Position numbers and translations under genes: made by a program. The notes beneath the pieces were generated by a model. That model saw only the letters and a list, made by a program, of their open reading frames with translations, searched no databases and was not told where the DNA came from. Of a stretch of DNA of 47,811 nt, positions 25,901-33,530 are shown piece after piece. Source of the DNA: Thermoplasmata archaeon (lineage in GTDB: Archaea > Thermoplasmatota > Thermoplasmata > Sysuiplasmatales > Sysuiplasmataceae); NCBI GenBank assembly GCA_021817225.1, contig JAKAVR010000008.1, forward strand, positions 1 through 47,811, given 5' to 3'. Positions within the stretch are counted from its first letter, which is position 1. The number at the start of each line of letters is the position of its first letter.

Positions 25901-27039
25901 CCCTCGGGAGGTACTCATCAGCAACGCTTTCCCTCAACGAGCTCACAAAGAGGGATCCGGAGAATGGCGGTGGTTGGTACTATTTCGCAATGGCACTGAA
26001 GAACCAGAAAGTGCTCTCGGAAGCTAAACGTGCGTTCTCAGAGGCGGTGAGGCTCGATGATACTCTTGACAGGGCCTGGCATGAACTTGCCGAAATGCAC
26101 ATGAGCGCCGGCGATCTTGACGAGGCTGAAAGGGCGTACGAGAAGTCGCTTGAGTATTCGCCTGCTGACAACGACAGCAGGGAAGGACTGGAAACATGCA
26201 GAAATGCCAAAGGAAGACAGAGAGCAGAAGACAACGCGATTGCACTTCTCAAGCTTGAATACGAGCTAAACAGGAACCCCACCAAAGAGGAAGCATTCTC
26301 AGTCTGCAGAATACCGATGGATGAAATAGACATTGCTTTCGACCTGGTGAATGAGCCGACAACTCTCGCAGTCCCTTCAAGCGGCGAAAAAGGCTGGAAA
26401 GAAGTCGAAGACAGATCTGCATCGGTCCTGTCAAAGTGCTTCAAGAACAGGGAAACAGCCAGCTACGGTGTGAGACTCTGCGATATAGTTTACAACTTCC
26501 CTTCACTCACACTGGATGAGGCAAAACAGCTGTTCGAATACATCGCAAAAATCCAGAAGCTTAGCGTCATAGATGCAATCGAGGATGAAAAATTCGAACG
26601 GTTGCTGAAAAAAGCGACCAAGTTGAGGCAGGCGGATCGCTCACTGATAGGGATAATAACCAATCTCGGTGTCGGGATTTATATCGCAAAGCTGCTGGAG
26701 TCAAGCCTTGTGGCAATGGGCCAGTCAGGCTACACGACAGACTTTGTGAGTTTCTCCGCTGAGCCCTCGGAGGAGGAGAGCACCGGACAGACCGAAGCCT
26801 ACGACCCCTATGAGGTGAGGAGACAGCTCTACGATCAGTTCTACGGCGGTGAGACACCGCAACCGGCAGAGGAGGAGGGCAGCACGCAGAGATGCCTGTA
26901 TCACGGCGAAGATGCGATAGGAGCCTGCAGTTCCTGCCAGACAAACATATGCAACAGCTGCCTGTCGGCAACGGACGGCCACTGCCCCAACTGCGGTGTA
27001 GTGCTGCTGAGCGACGAGGCAGGCAGCACAGCCGCGTGA
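22924..27039 (+). CDS. Giant TPR-repeat protein with C-terminal zinc module
   Basis: The 1371-residue protein is almost entirely tetratricopeptide repeats up to about residue 1095. Many 34-residue units show the W/L-x2-G/A/S...Y/F...A-x4-P/L pattern, such as YSDALEYADRAMQLEPENIKHL and YDEAERSVDIALSVSPKDPDAL. A helical region without repeats follows (about 1100-1270), then an acidic linker and a cysteine cluster near the end (CLYHGEDAIGACSSC..CNSCLS...CPNCG) resembling a B-box or double zinc ribbon. No signal peptide or membrane helix exists, so it is cytoplasmic. TPR arrays scaffold protein complexes; no partner is named by context. The start is GTG 22,924. It ends 4 bases from the convergent truD. 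Confidence 0.85.
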   Translation: MSEADLQSVEPTGSFNEYDRRQSVTVGGNLDEVTARKILDTIRASRDFIEEAELAKQCRAVVEFYQEKGNFQGIVDAYSLIGTLPLSIQDAYALSVSLAQTGNLERARTVIASIAWKDREDLKLTSLGKLLIAQGKELDAKAHFTAALKINAGNQEAMAELSLRWPEDEALLLAKGEALRLQGKSEEASKTFEKLLEKGEESPEVLRSAGIAMADARHFEDAEKLLEKAASRGDAAEAMLALGLVQIERNEVEAGVRNIEEGLRKGAGRKPEVIKRLAIAYAEQGENKKAVDAVDFVLKEWKQDEGEKKAFELRLLETSKNHGNNSTRLVAAEKLLSGDETSRIFQAEKIDALNELGRYEEALGFLDGHRQIDNYHERRMDILRRSGRLQDAESEADQLLKRDARNQEALFTKLQAANEKGEGRKALRQYEKTVLRHGGEKLLKLHLEIAKRCREDLMVVRACQALISSGKSTINILGDRAVAVERLGRTAQSMKYLRKLYRRNRNVESLELLTSFYARHGKGSEEERLLAEAHATMELPIGLLERLAKLKMDRGEEAEAFSIIASAIEKKETPEGRYLEAEVLLKTGKMEDALKAVGRAMQLGYPGKIGEFLAGRAEEAAGHFESALQRYNRSIGYGLSTPDIFLSRVNIYKQMGKAAEAKEEMQSIEKLFADDSLVQGECIEFYFSTGMYQQCIETAERLIKSDRNNEKAWKKRGLSLLAIKRYDDAITSLEAALKINRDSDTVAGLKEAYNAKGDQKSIIRTIDMLLEFKGTDKKLLLEKGDVLADIGRPEEAMSAYQAAMDRFGQDEDAVIRKAGILHAKKDYQDELELLIEFLKKDDKKPALLSMVSRAYLAIKRYSDALEYADRAMQLEPENIKHLDLRAEILSSLGRYDEAERSVDIALSVSPKDPDALEIKGNVLMKDGRYSQALELLNGALSAGICNPQIYRNRGECLMNLERHSEALDSFTKALKDEPENPGILLGKGMCELTLGRYSSATLSLNELTKRDPENGGGWYYFAMALKNQKVLSEAKRAFSEAVRLDDTLDRAWHELAEMHMSAGDLDEAERAYEKSLEYSPADNDSREGLETCRNAKGRQRAEDNAIALLKLEYELNRNPTKEEAFSVCRIPMDEIDIAFDLVNEPTTLAVPSSGEKGWKEVEDRSASVLSKCFKNRETASYGVRLCDIVYNFPSLTLDEAKQLFEYIAKIQKLSVIDAIEDEKFERLLKKATKLRQADRSLIGIITNLGVGIYIAKLLESSLVAMGQSGYTTDFVSFSAEPSEEESTGQTEAYDPYEVRRQLYDQFYGGETPQPAEEEGSTQRCLYHGEDAIGACSSCQTNICNSCLSATDGHCPNCGVVLLSDEAGSTAA

Positions 27040-27043
27040 CAGG

Positions 27044-28339
27044 TCAGTTCTTCGTTATTTCCCTGAGAAGTGAAGTGGCATAGCTTCCCTTAATCAGCTT
27101 GAAATGAAGCTTCAGGGAATTGCCGTCAACCTCCATACGCAACTCGTGAAGGGGAGACAGCATCTCCCTTCTGGAGCCCGAGGATGTGCACTCCCCAATC
27201 TCGGGGACAATGAAGTCCTGTTCCTTCAGATCGTTGCGCTCGACAACCTTCCTCTCTATTATGCCCTGGATTCCATCCGCAAATACCGGTTGCCACCCAA
27301 ACAGTATTCCTGAAACGAAGCCGAATCCCCTTCCGACCTGTTCAGCAACTGCGACAAGGTTCCTTTCATCAACCTTAATCTGCCTCTCTCTGTCCGGCAC
27401 GCCTGTTTCCCTGGCGGCAAGGACAATATCTCCCACCACGGGCCTGTCAAGTGGAACACCGGAAAGGATACGATCACATATGATTTCATTGAAAAGCTTC
27501 GCCTGAACAGCATGGACAAACATCATAAGCATGTTTGGTGGAAGCTGGCGAAGGCTCCCGACGAAATCCCCGGGGTGCTTCTGAAGGTACTGGAGCATTG
27601 TCTTTTCGAATGTCATTACACCGGGGAGTATTGAAAGAATCTCTGAAATCGGGCCGCCGCTGTCAAAGAGAGCTCTAGCCCTCCGGACCTCCTCGTCTTC
27701 GCCTGAACCGGGGTTTCCGGCATATGCATGGACGGCACCCTCGAAATCCTTCTTGATTATCCGCAGTCCTACGATATGCGTGTTTGGCCTGAGGCTGCCG
27801 AACCTCTGAACGCCGAAGAAATTCGGAAAGCCTCCAGTGGATGTGATGTTGTCCAGGACCGTCCTTGCAGTTGATTCGAGCTCGTTGCCAGACATCTGGC
27901 ATTCCCTGATGACAATATCAAATTCATTCCCCCAAAGGTTGCCGAGCGTTATTGCGCGGGCAGCCAGGTGCATTGGCTCGATGGTCACATCCCTGATGTT
28001 TAGCGCCCGAACCCCGTCCTTCTCAACACCCTCGAAAGTCATGAACTGGGTCGTGACCCCCCTCTTGTCCTTGGTCCCGGCAAATCCAATTCTTTTCCTG
28101 CTGATGGCCAGTCTCCGGGACAGTTCCCTGATCAGCCTGTTTGTCTCCCAGTTCCTGGCGGTTACCCTGCAGATGAGGAAACGGCCAGCCTCCTTCTCGA
28201 CAGGTAGGTCAGGGATTTCCCTCACTACAAAATCATCGATCTCGACCTTGATCCTGCCCCCTGTACCCCTGCATGCGCCGGTCAGGTAGAGGCTCATACC
28301 AAGCTCAGAGTCACTTGACTTCGGTTCTATGGATTGCAT
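27044..28339 (-). CDS. truD: tRNA pseudouridine(13) synthase TruD
   Basis: The 431-residue enzyme isomerises uridine 13 of tRNA. The family signature GFAGTKDKRGVTTQ (85-98) with catalytic Asp91 is intact. FVVREIPD, the N-terminal substrate strand, lies at 37-44, and the TruD-specific insertion begins near NFFGVQRFG (about 173). Length fits archaeal TruD/Pus7 proteins. It follows rpoL by 7 bases, so the two probably form an operon, with translation and transcription functions together. No anomaly is seen. Confidence 0.93.
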   Translation of the reverse strand: MQSIEPKSSDSELGMSLYLTGACRGTGGRIKVEIDDFVVREIPDLPVEKEAGRFLICRVTARNWETNRLIRELSRRLAISRKRIGFAGTKDKRGVTTQFMTFEGVEKDGVRALNIRDVTIEPMHLAARAITLGNLWGNEFDIVIRECQMSGNELESTARTVLDNITSTGGFPNFFGVQRFGSLRPNTHIVGLRIIKKDFEGAVHAYAGNPGSGEDEEVRRARALFDSGGPISEILSILPGVMTFEKTMLQYLQKHPGDFVGSLRQLPPNMLMMFVHAVQAKLFNEIICDRILSGVPLDRPVVGDIVLAARETGVPDRERQIKVDERNLVAVAEQVGRGFGFVSGILFGWQPVFADGIQGIIERKVVERNDLKEQDFIVPEIGECTSSGSRREMLSPLHELRMEVDGNSLKLHFKLIKGSYATSLLREITKN

Positions 28340-28346
28340 GAGAGTT

Positions 28347-28622
28347 TCAACGGGACTTCTTCTCTATCTTTGACTTGAGGTCCGTGAATTCCTTGTTTAC
28401 GTTCTCAGCTGCCTTCTTCAAAGCAGTCTTTGGATCGCCTGAAGTGACTTTGATGTAAACAGAGGGGACATCGAGTTCAGGGTGGCCCTTCAGATATTTC
28501 GCCTCGGCGACCTTTTCATTCTTAAGAAGCTCGGCCAGCAGGGGATGCATCAGTGTGTCATCGACACCCACAACACTGACTGTAAGTTCCTTTTCCTTTT
28601 CTTCAACGACCTTGAGTTCCAT
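28347..28622 (-). CDS. rpoL: DNA-directed RNA polymerase subunit L (Rpo11)
   Basis: The 91-residue protein shows the Rpb11/RpoL pattern: an N-terminal strand MELKVVEEKEKELTVSVVG, DDTLMHPLLAELLKNEKVAEAKYLKGHP (the dimer helix and HP motif), then VYIKVTSGDPKTALKKAAENV. It pairs with Rpo3 (RpoD) in the assembly platform of archaeal RNA polymerase. A TATA-like GTTAATAAGC (plus 28,649-28,658, read on the minus strand) lies about 30 bases upstream, giving a nearly leaderless mRNA. Confidence 0.93.
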   Translation of the reverse strand: MELKVVEEKEKELTVSVVGVDDTLMHPLLAELLKNEKVAEAKYLKGHPELDVPSVYIKVTSGDPKTALKKAAENVNKEFTDLKSKIEKKSR

Positions 28623-28768
28623 GCGACCGGTACGACTTCAGTCTGAACATGCTTATTAACGTTGTCTTGGTCCTGGATGAATGGCTGAAGCTGATATTCT
28701 GGGCAAGGGTGAGCCATTGAAAAGGTGTGTCATGGCAGCGGCTGAAAGGCATCGGCCCTCCGAACTTC

Positions 28769-28779
28769 ACATATAAATG
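28769..28779 (+). promoter_or_regulatory. TATA box of the sulfur/Qmo-like operon
   Basis: ACATATAAATG is a good archaeal TATA box. Transcription would start near 28,801, leaving a leader of about 50 bases with GGTGA before the first ATG at 28,854. All seven genes to 34,664 are packed with gaps of at most about 10 bases, so this is probably the main promoter. Confidence 0.6.
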
Positions 28780-28853
28780 CCATTCCTCACATGTTGAGTT
28801 CGGAATATTTCTAGCTCAGGCAAGCTCTTAACAACGTACAGGGTGAAGCAAGA

Positions 28854-29273
28854 ATGCCAGAAAAAGTGAGCATAGTGCTCTTCTCCGGGAGCTTCGACAA
28901 GCTGATAGGAACATCCATACTCGTTGGCGGAGCGGTCGGGATGGACTTTGATGTGGACATCTTCCTGCAGATGTGGGGGGTGCATGCCTTCACAAAGGAG
29001 CAGGCAAGCAACGGGGGGCTTCCACTTTCCAAGGAATTCGAGCAGTACGGACCGACCATTAGCCAGAGACTCAAGGAACTCAAAATGCCGACATGGCTCG
29101 AAATGCTGATGCAGGCCAAGTCGAACGGCAATGTGAAGATACACGCGTGCTCGGCGGCCATGCAGGTCTGGGGACTGAAGAAGGAGGATCTGATAGACCT
29201 CGTCGATGATGTCATGGGCGCCGGCGAATTCATAGAAAGGTCGAAGGATGCGAATGAGACCTATTTCGTGTAG
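28854..29273 (+). CDS. DsrE2-like sulfur-transfer protein
   Basis: The 139-residue protein has the DsrE/F-like fold. Its start VSIVLFSGSFDKLIGTSILVGGAVGMDFDVDIFLQMWGV is typical of DsrE2, and the single conserved cysteine is Cys99 in IHACSAAMQVWG before KKEDLIDLVDDVMGAG. DsrE2 proteins carry persulfide sulfur and are usually linked with TusA and rhodanese in sulfur-oxidising and sulfur-trafficking clusters. Here it opens the operon and TusA follows by 8 bases. No membrane helix is obvious, so a soluble carrier is likely. Direct partner identity is inferred. Confidence 0.8.
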   Translation: MPEKVSIVLFSGSFDKLIGTSILVGGAVGMDFDVDIFLQMWGVHAFTKEQASNGGLPLSKEFEQYGPTISQRLKELKMPTWLEMLMQAKSNGNVKIHACSAAMQVWGLKKEDLIDLVDDVMGAGEFIERSKDANETYFV

Positions 29274-29281
29274 GTGGTAAC

Positions 29282-29533
29282 ATGACTGCTGACCTAAGCT
29301 TACTCAAAGCGGACAAAGTTGTCGACGCGCGCGGTGTCTCGTGCCCCGGACCATTGCTGGCAGCAAAGAAGGCAATGACAGAGGTCAAGGCAGGGCAGGT
29401 GCTTGAAGTAAAATCATCCGATGCAGGCACCCTGAAGGATCTGCCCCTCTGGGCAAACAAGATGGGATACGCCTTCCTGGGCACAATTGAGGAATCAGGC
29501 TACACGAGACTCTTCGTACGCAAGGGAAAGTAA
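29282..29533 (+). CDS. tusA: TusA-family sulfur carrier
   Basis: The 83-residue protein has the TusA/SirA signature VDARGVSCPGPLLAAKKAM with active cysteine Cys21 in CPGP, then the two-layer fold to LFVRKGK. It accepts persulfide sulfur from partners such as rhodanese or DsrE-type proteins and hands it on. The place between DsrE2 and the redox subunits matches sulfur-oxidation modules of archaea and bacteria rather than tRNA thiolation, though the latter use cannot be excluded. It sits 8 bases after the DsrE2 gene and 8 before the MvhD-like gene. Confidence 0.9.
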   Translation: MTADLSLLKADKVVDARGVSCPGPLLAAKKAMTEVKAGQVLEVKSSDAGTLKDLPLWANKMGYAFLGTIEESGYTRLFVRKGK

Positions 29534-29541
29534 GGCGGAAA

Positions 29542-29964
29542 ATGCCTACTGAAAATCCACGTATTCTTGTCTTTGCAGGGTCGATGGCCTACCTAGGGGC
29601 GGACAACGCTGGACTCCTGCACAAGGAATACCCTTCCAACTCGTTTGTAGTCAAAGTACCCTGCACGACGATGCTGAGGCCGGGACTGATTCTCTATGCG
29701 CTCCGGCATGGTTTTGACGGTGTCTTTGTTGCATCATCCGGACCTGACTGCCCCTACCTGCCTGACTGTGTGGAGAGGACGGCAAAGCGCGTGGAGTCGG
29801 CATATGATCTCCTGAAAAAGAACGGAATCGAACCGGAGCGGATTCAGCTCGCAGGCATTTGCTCGGTCTGTTCTGACGCATTCGCAAACAACGTGAAGCA
29901 ACTGCACTCCAGACTGAAGAAATTAGAGCCGATGAGGAGGGATGGTCTCCTTGTCAGTCAATGA
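29542..29964 (+). CDS. MvhD-like electron-transfer subunit with altered cysteines
   Basis: The 140-residue protein follows the MvhD/FlpD pattern: an N-terminal strand, CTTMLRPGLILYALRHGFDGVFVAS, DCPYLPDC, and LLKKNGIEPERIQLAGIC. MvhD carries a [2Fe-2S] cluster and links HdrA to an electron donor. The usual first cysteine pair is absent: the matching place reads FAGSMAYLGAD instead of a C-x2-C motif. Cysteines remain at 41, 70, 76, 107 and 110. A cluster, if present, must use another set. In QmoB of sulfate reducers this module is fused to the C-terminus of the HdrA-like subunit, whereas here it is separate and upstream. The end overlaps the next gene by 23 bases. Confidence 0.7.
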   Translation: MPTENPRILVFAGSMAYLGADNAGLLHKEYPSNSFVVKVPCTTMLRPGLILYALRHGFDGVFVASSGPDCPYLPDCVERTAKRVESAYDLLKKNGIEPERIQLAGICSVCSDAFANNVKQLHSRLKKLEPMRRDGLLVSQ

Positions 29965-31273
29965 ATACGACGTCCTGGTTATAGGCGGAGGCATTGCAGG
30001 AATGGAAGCTGCCACCGCCCTAGGCGACATGGGCTTCAGCGTTGTCCTTGTCGAAAAGGAGCCAAGCATAGGCGGAATAATGATTTCCCTAAGCAAGGTG
30101 TTCCCCACGACAGATTGTGCAAGCTGCATCTCATCGCCAAAGGTGTCTACCGTCGCTCACCATCAGAACATAAAACTGTTGACCTATTCTGAAGTGCTTG
30201 ACGTGAGGAAGGAGAATGGAGAGTTCAAGGCGAGGGTGAAGCAGAAAGCAAGATTCGTCCACCCGGAGGACTGCACCGGCTGCCTCAAGTGTGAGCAGGC
30301 GTGCCCCGTGATGGTCCCGCATGAGTTCAATCAGGGCTTCGTAGGAAGGAAAGCGGCATATGTGCCGTTTGACACGGCATATCCGAGGTCCGCTGTGATA
30401 GACCTCAACAACTGCATTTTCTGTGGAGCATGTGAAAGGGTGTGCCCCACGAATGCAATCGACTTCCTCCAGAAGGATGAAGAGGAGGAGCTGAGTGCAA
30501 AAGCTGTCCTGATAACAACGGGGGGAAAACTCTTCCCGATGGAGAGGAAGAAAGAATTCGGATACAAAAAAATAAGCAATGTGATCAACGGACTGCAGAT
30601 GGAAAGGCTGCTTGCACCTACGAGGCCGTTCAACACGGTCCTGAGACCTTCCGACGGAAAGGTTCCCGGGAAGATTGGCTATGTTCTATGCGCCGGCTCA
30701 AGGGACGCTTCTCTAGGAAACCCCTACTGTTCGAGGATATGCTGCATGTACTCAATCAAGCAGGCAATCCTTCTGATGGGCGCCCTCCCCCTGGTGGACG
30801 TTACAATACACTACATGGACATAAGGGCCTTCGGCAAGGGTTATGAGGAATTCTACAGGCAGGCCGTAGATATGGGCGTCCAGTTTGTCCGGGGCAGGGT
30901 TGCTGACCTGAATGAGCTTGAAAACGGCGATGTCCTCATGAAGTCCGAGAATACGGATACGGGTAAGATTGTTGAGGAGAAATATGACTTGGTTGTGCTT
31001 GCAGCCGGAATACTTCCCGAAACGCACAACAGAACGGCAACAGAAGCACTTGGATATGCAACAGACTCGATAGGTTTCATAAAGCCTCGGGCTGACACGA
31101 TAGGTGCAACAGAGGTATCGGAAGGAGTCTTTGCGGCCGGTCTTGGCACGGGTCCCAAGGACATAGTGGATACCATTGCGGAGGCGGATGCGGCTGCATC
31201 ATCTTGCGCGTCGTACATGAAGGAGAACTTCGGCAAGGAGAGAGCTGAAAAGATCCTCAGGGAGCTGATGTAG
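29942..31273 (+). CDS. HdrA/QmoA-like FAD- and FeS-binding subunit
   Basis: The 443-residue flavoprotein starts with the FAD Rossmann motif VLVIGGGIAGMEAA (12-25) and ends with the second FAD-binding stretch GVFAAGLGTGPKDIVDTIAEADAA. Between them is the HdrA-specific DCASCISSPK (Cys59, Cys62) and two [4Fe-4S] ferredoxin motifs, CTGCLKCEQACP (Cys111, 114, 117, 121) and CIFCGACERVCP (Cys158, 161, 164, 168). CAGSRD..YCSRICCMYSIKQA is also family-typical. At this length, lacking the HdrA N- and C-terminal extensions, it fits QmoA better than HdrA proper. It would bifurcate or relay electrons on the cytoplasmic face of the complex. ATG 29,942 and TTG 29,951 are both possible starts. Confidence 0.85.
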   Translation: MVSLSVNEYDVLVIGGGIAGMEAATALGDMGFSVVLVEKEPSIGGIMISLSKVFPTTDCASCISSPKVSTVAHHQNIKLLTYSEVLDVRKENGEFKARVKQKARFVHPEDCTGCLKCEQACPVMVPHEFNQGFVGRKAAYVPFDTAYPRSAVIDLNNCIFCGACERVCPTNAIDFLQKDEEEELSAKAVLITTGGKLFPMERKKEFGYKKISNVINGLQMERLLAPTRPFNTVLRPSDGKVPGKIGYVLCAGSRDASLGNPYCSRICCMYSIKQAILLMGALPLVDVTIHYMDIRAFGKGYEEFYRQAVDMGVQFVRGRVADLNELENGDVLMKSENTDTGKIVEEKYDLVVLAAGILPETHNRTATEALGYATDSIGFIKPRADTIGATEVSEGVFAAGLGTGPKDIVDTIAEADAAASSCASYMKENFGKERAEKILRELM

Positions 31274-31274
31274 G

Positions 31275-33236
31275 ATGCCGGAGAGGATCGGCGTTTATGT
31301 CTGCTGGTGCGGCGGAAACATAGCGGATGTGGTCAACGTCAAGGAGGTGGCGAAACACGCCGCAGGCGTGCCTGAGGTCGTTGTTGCGAAGGATATCATG
31401 TTCGCATGTTCCGATGAAGGGCAGAAGACAATGGTGGACGACATAAAGAACCTCAAGCTGGATGGCATTGTGGTTGCATCATGTTCACCTGTTCTGCATG
31501 AGCAGACCTTCAGGAGGGTTGCTGAAAGGGCAGGCCTCAACAAGTACCTGTATGTCCAGGTCAACATAAGGGAGCAGGACAGCTGGGTGCATGCCCACGA
31601 CAAGAAGGGAGCAACCGAGAAGGCAGAGGAACTCGTCGGAATGGGAATTGAAAAGCTTGCAAGAGCCACACCGCTCAACCCGATAAAGGTGGAACTCACT
31701 TCAAAAGTTCTTGTCGTTGGCGGCGGTGTTTCAGGCCTGACGACAGCGCTTGAATTGGCAAGAGAGGGAATACATGTAACGCTGGTGGACCGGGATCGCT
31801 ACCTCGGGGGCTTCGTCAGGCGTCTGCCTGATGTAAATCCTGTCCACAGGCCTGGCAAGGATGTAATTGCCGACCTTTACAGCAGGGTGGTAAGCACAGG
31901 GAATGTCGAAATACTGTCAGGAACAGATTTGCTCGAGGTGAGCGGTTCCATAGGTCACTTCAGGGCAAGGTTCAAGGAAAGGTCCGGTCACATACGACAT
32001 GACGCAGACAGGGAGCTGCTTTCAAGGGCGGAGAGAGAGTGCCCGGTTGAAGTGGACAATGAGGAGAACTTCGGCTTTACCAGGAGAAAGGCAATTGTCC
32101 TCCCCGATGACAGGGTGCCGGAGACACCGTACATTGACATGGAGCATTGCATAAAATGCGGTGTATGTCAGAGACTCTTTGGGGAGGGTGTTTCATTTGA
32201 TGCCAGTGACATTGAGTTCGAGGAAGAATTCAGCATGGTTGTGCAGTCGACAGGTTTCCAGCCGTACCTTCCAGGAAGGGGTGAGTTTGGTTACGGCGAG
32301 ACAAGAAGGGTTCTGACGCTGCCTGAATTTCTGAGGCTGGCCGACACGTCCGGGAAAACACTCGTTTTCAACGGCAGGCAGGTGAGGGACGTAGCTTTTG
32401 TCTACTGCGTCGGGAGCAGGCAGACGGAAACGGGCGGACCCAATACATACTGCTCAAGATACTGCTGCACCTCCACTCTCAACACGGACAGCTACATAAA
32501 GAAGAAATTCGGCAGCAGCATAAACAGCTTCCACTTCTATCGTGACATAAGGGCGTACGGTCTGTACGAGACGATGTACGAAAGGGCTTCAAGGGAAAAG
32601 GGGCTTTTCATCCGTTACGACCCTGCTTCGCCGCCATCCGTTACCGCCGAAGGCGAGCGCGTAAAGCTGGTGACAAAGGACTCTCTCACGGCCGGAAGGG
32701 ACATAGAGGTGTCCGCCGACCTGGTGGTGCTTGTCACAGGCATGATGCCTAGCGAGGACGGAAAGAAGCTTTCGGCAGCGCTCAAAGTCTCATCCAGCAA
32801 GGACGGATTCGTGCAGGAGCTGCACCCGAAGCTCAGGCCGGTTGAAACAACCGTGGGCGGAGTCCTTGTTGGTGGGACTGCCCAGGGACCGAAGGACACG
32901 CATGAATCCATGATATCGGGAGCTGCAGCTGCCGCCAAGGCGTCGACCCTTCTGATGAAGGGCTACACCGAGCTCGAGCCGTATGTCGTGACAGTCTCGG
33001 AGCAAAAATGCAACGGCTGCACCCAGTGCGTGACCGAGTGCCCGGCGGGTGCAATATCGATGGTGGAAATGGAAGGGAGGCAGGTCGCCTCCGTCAATGT
33101 TGCCATGTGCAAGGGGTGCGGTGCTTGCGCGGCCATCTGCGAACCGGAGGCACTGCAGCTCATAGGATACACCTACCCGCAACTGCGTGCAATGGTGAGC
33201 TTCTCACCGCAACCACTGGGGGCCCAGTCAAAATGA
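31275..33236 (+). CDS. HdrA/QmoB-like FAD- and FeS-binding subunit
   Basis: The 653-residue protein has the full HdrA layout. The N-terminal domain IGVYVCWCGGNIADVV (Cys10, Cys12) includes VVASCSPVLHEQTFRRVAERAGLN and NIREQDSWVH. The FAD motif is VLVVGGGVSG (145-154), a core region contains CVGSRQ..YCSRYCC, and two C-terminal [4Fe-4S] motifs are CNGCTQCVTECP (579-590) and CKGCGACAAICEP (612-623). The inserted middle ferredoxin site is degraded: CIKCGVCQRLFGEG (Cys292, 295, 298) lacks the fourth cysteine and proline. It corresponds to QmoB without its MvhD tail, which is encoded separately upstream. It starts one base after the previous stop, so coupled translation is likely. Confidence 0.85.
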   Translation: MPERIGVYVCWCGGNIADVVNVKEVAKHAAGVPEVVVAKDIMFACSDEGQKTMVDDIKNLKLDGIVVASCSPVLHEQTFRRVAERAGLNKYLYVQVNIREQDSWVHAHDKKGATEKAEELVGMGIEKLARATPLNPIKVELTSKVLVVGGGVSGLTTALELAREGIHVTLVDRDRYLGGFVRRLPDVNPVHRPGKDVIADLYSRVVSTGNVEILSGTDLLEVSGSIGHFRARFKERSGHIRHDADRELLSRAERECPVEVDNEENFGFTRRKAIVLPDDRVPETPYIDMEHCIKCGVCQRLFGEGVSFDASDIEFEEEFSMVVQSTGFQPYLPGRGEFGYGETRRVLTLPEFLRLADTSGKTLVFNGRQVRDVAFVYCVGSRQTETGGPNTYCSRYCCTSTLNTDSYIKKKFGSSINSFHFYRDIRAYGLYETMYERASREKGLFIRYDPASPPSVTAEGERVKLVTKDSLTAGRDIEVSADLVVLVTGMMPSEDGKKLSAALKVSSSKDGFVQELHPKLRPVETTVGGVLVGGTAQGPKDTHESMISGAAAAAKASTLLMKGYTELEPYVVTVSEQKCNGCTQCVTECPAGAISMVEMEGRQVASVNVAMCKGCGACAAICEPEALQLIGYTYPQLRAMVSFSPQPLGAQSK

Positions 33237-33246
33237 GGTGTTGGCA

Positions 33247-33528
33247 TTGACGCGAGTGAGTGACAGGAAATCATATCTTCGAAAGAAGAAGGAGATTGGA
33301 CAGGTTTCTCAGGCACTTCTTGAAGAGGCCAAGGAACAGTCGAGGGTCAAGACAGCCATCTTGAACACCTTGAAGAACGGGCCAATGACACTGCCCGAGA
33401 TAAGTTCGGCCACGGGTCTTGATCTGAGGACGACTGTCTACTATGTGATGACGCTCAGGAGATACGGCCAGGTGAAGGATGGCGAAGCCAAGGGGGACTA
33501 CTATTCATATGCCCTGAAGGGGGCCTGA
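33247..33528 (+). CDS. Small winged-HTH protein inside the redox operon
   Basis: About 93 residues: a charged helical N-terminus (DRKSYLRKKKEIGQVSQALLEEAKEQSRVKTAILNTLK), then a winged HTH (NGPMTLPEISSATGLDLRTTVYYVMTLRRYGQVKDGEAKGDYYSYAL). The TTG at 33,247 is chosen because GAGGTG precedes it by 6 bases; GTG 33,238 and TTG 33,241 are alternatives. It lies between the QmoB-like and QmoC-like genes with 10- and 2-base gaps. This makes it a likely regulator of the operon. Small HTH proteins of this kind also accompany Hdr-like clusters in other archaea and sulfur oxidisers. Confidence 0.75.
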   Translation: MTRVSDRKSYLRKKKEIGQVSQALLEEAKEQSRVKTAILNTLKNGPMTLPEISSATGLDLRTTVYYVMTLRRYGQVKDGEAKGDYYSYALKGA

Positions 33529-33530
33529 AT

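Noticed and set aside
23196-26982. Long antisense frames (up to 183 codons) over the TPR gene
   Set aside because: Codon bias of the TPR gene leaves the opposite strand open; no motif is found in them.
29942-33236. Classic HdrABC heterodisulfide reductase
   Set aside because: No HdrB with CCG domains is present, and HdrC is fused to a membrane domain.
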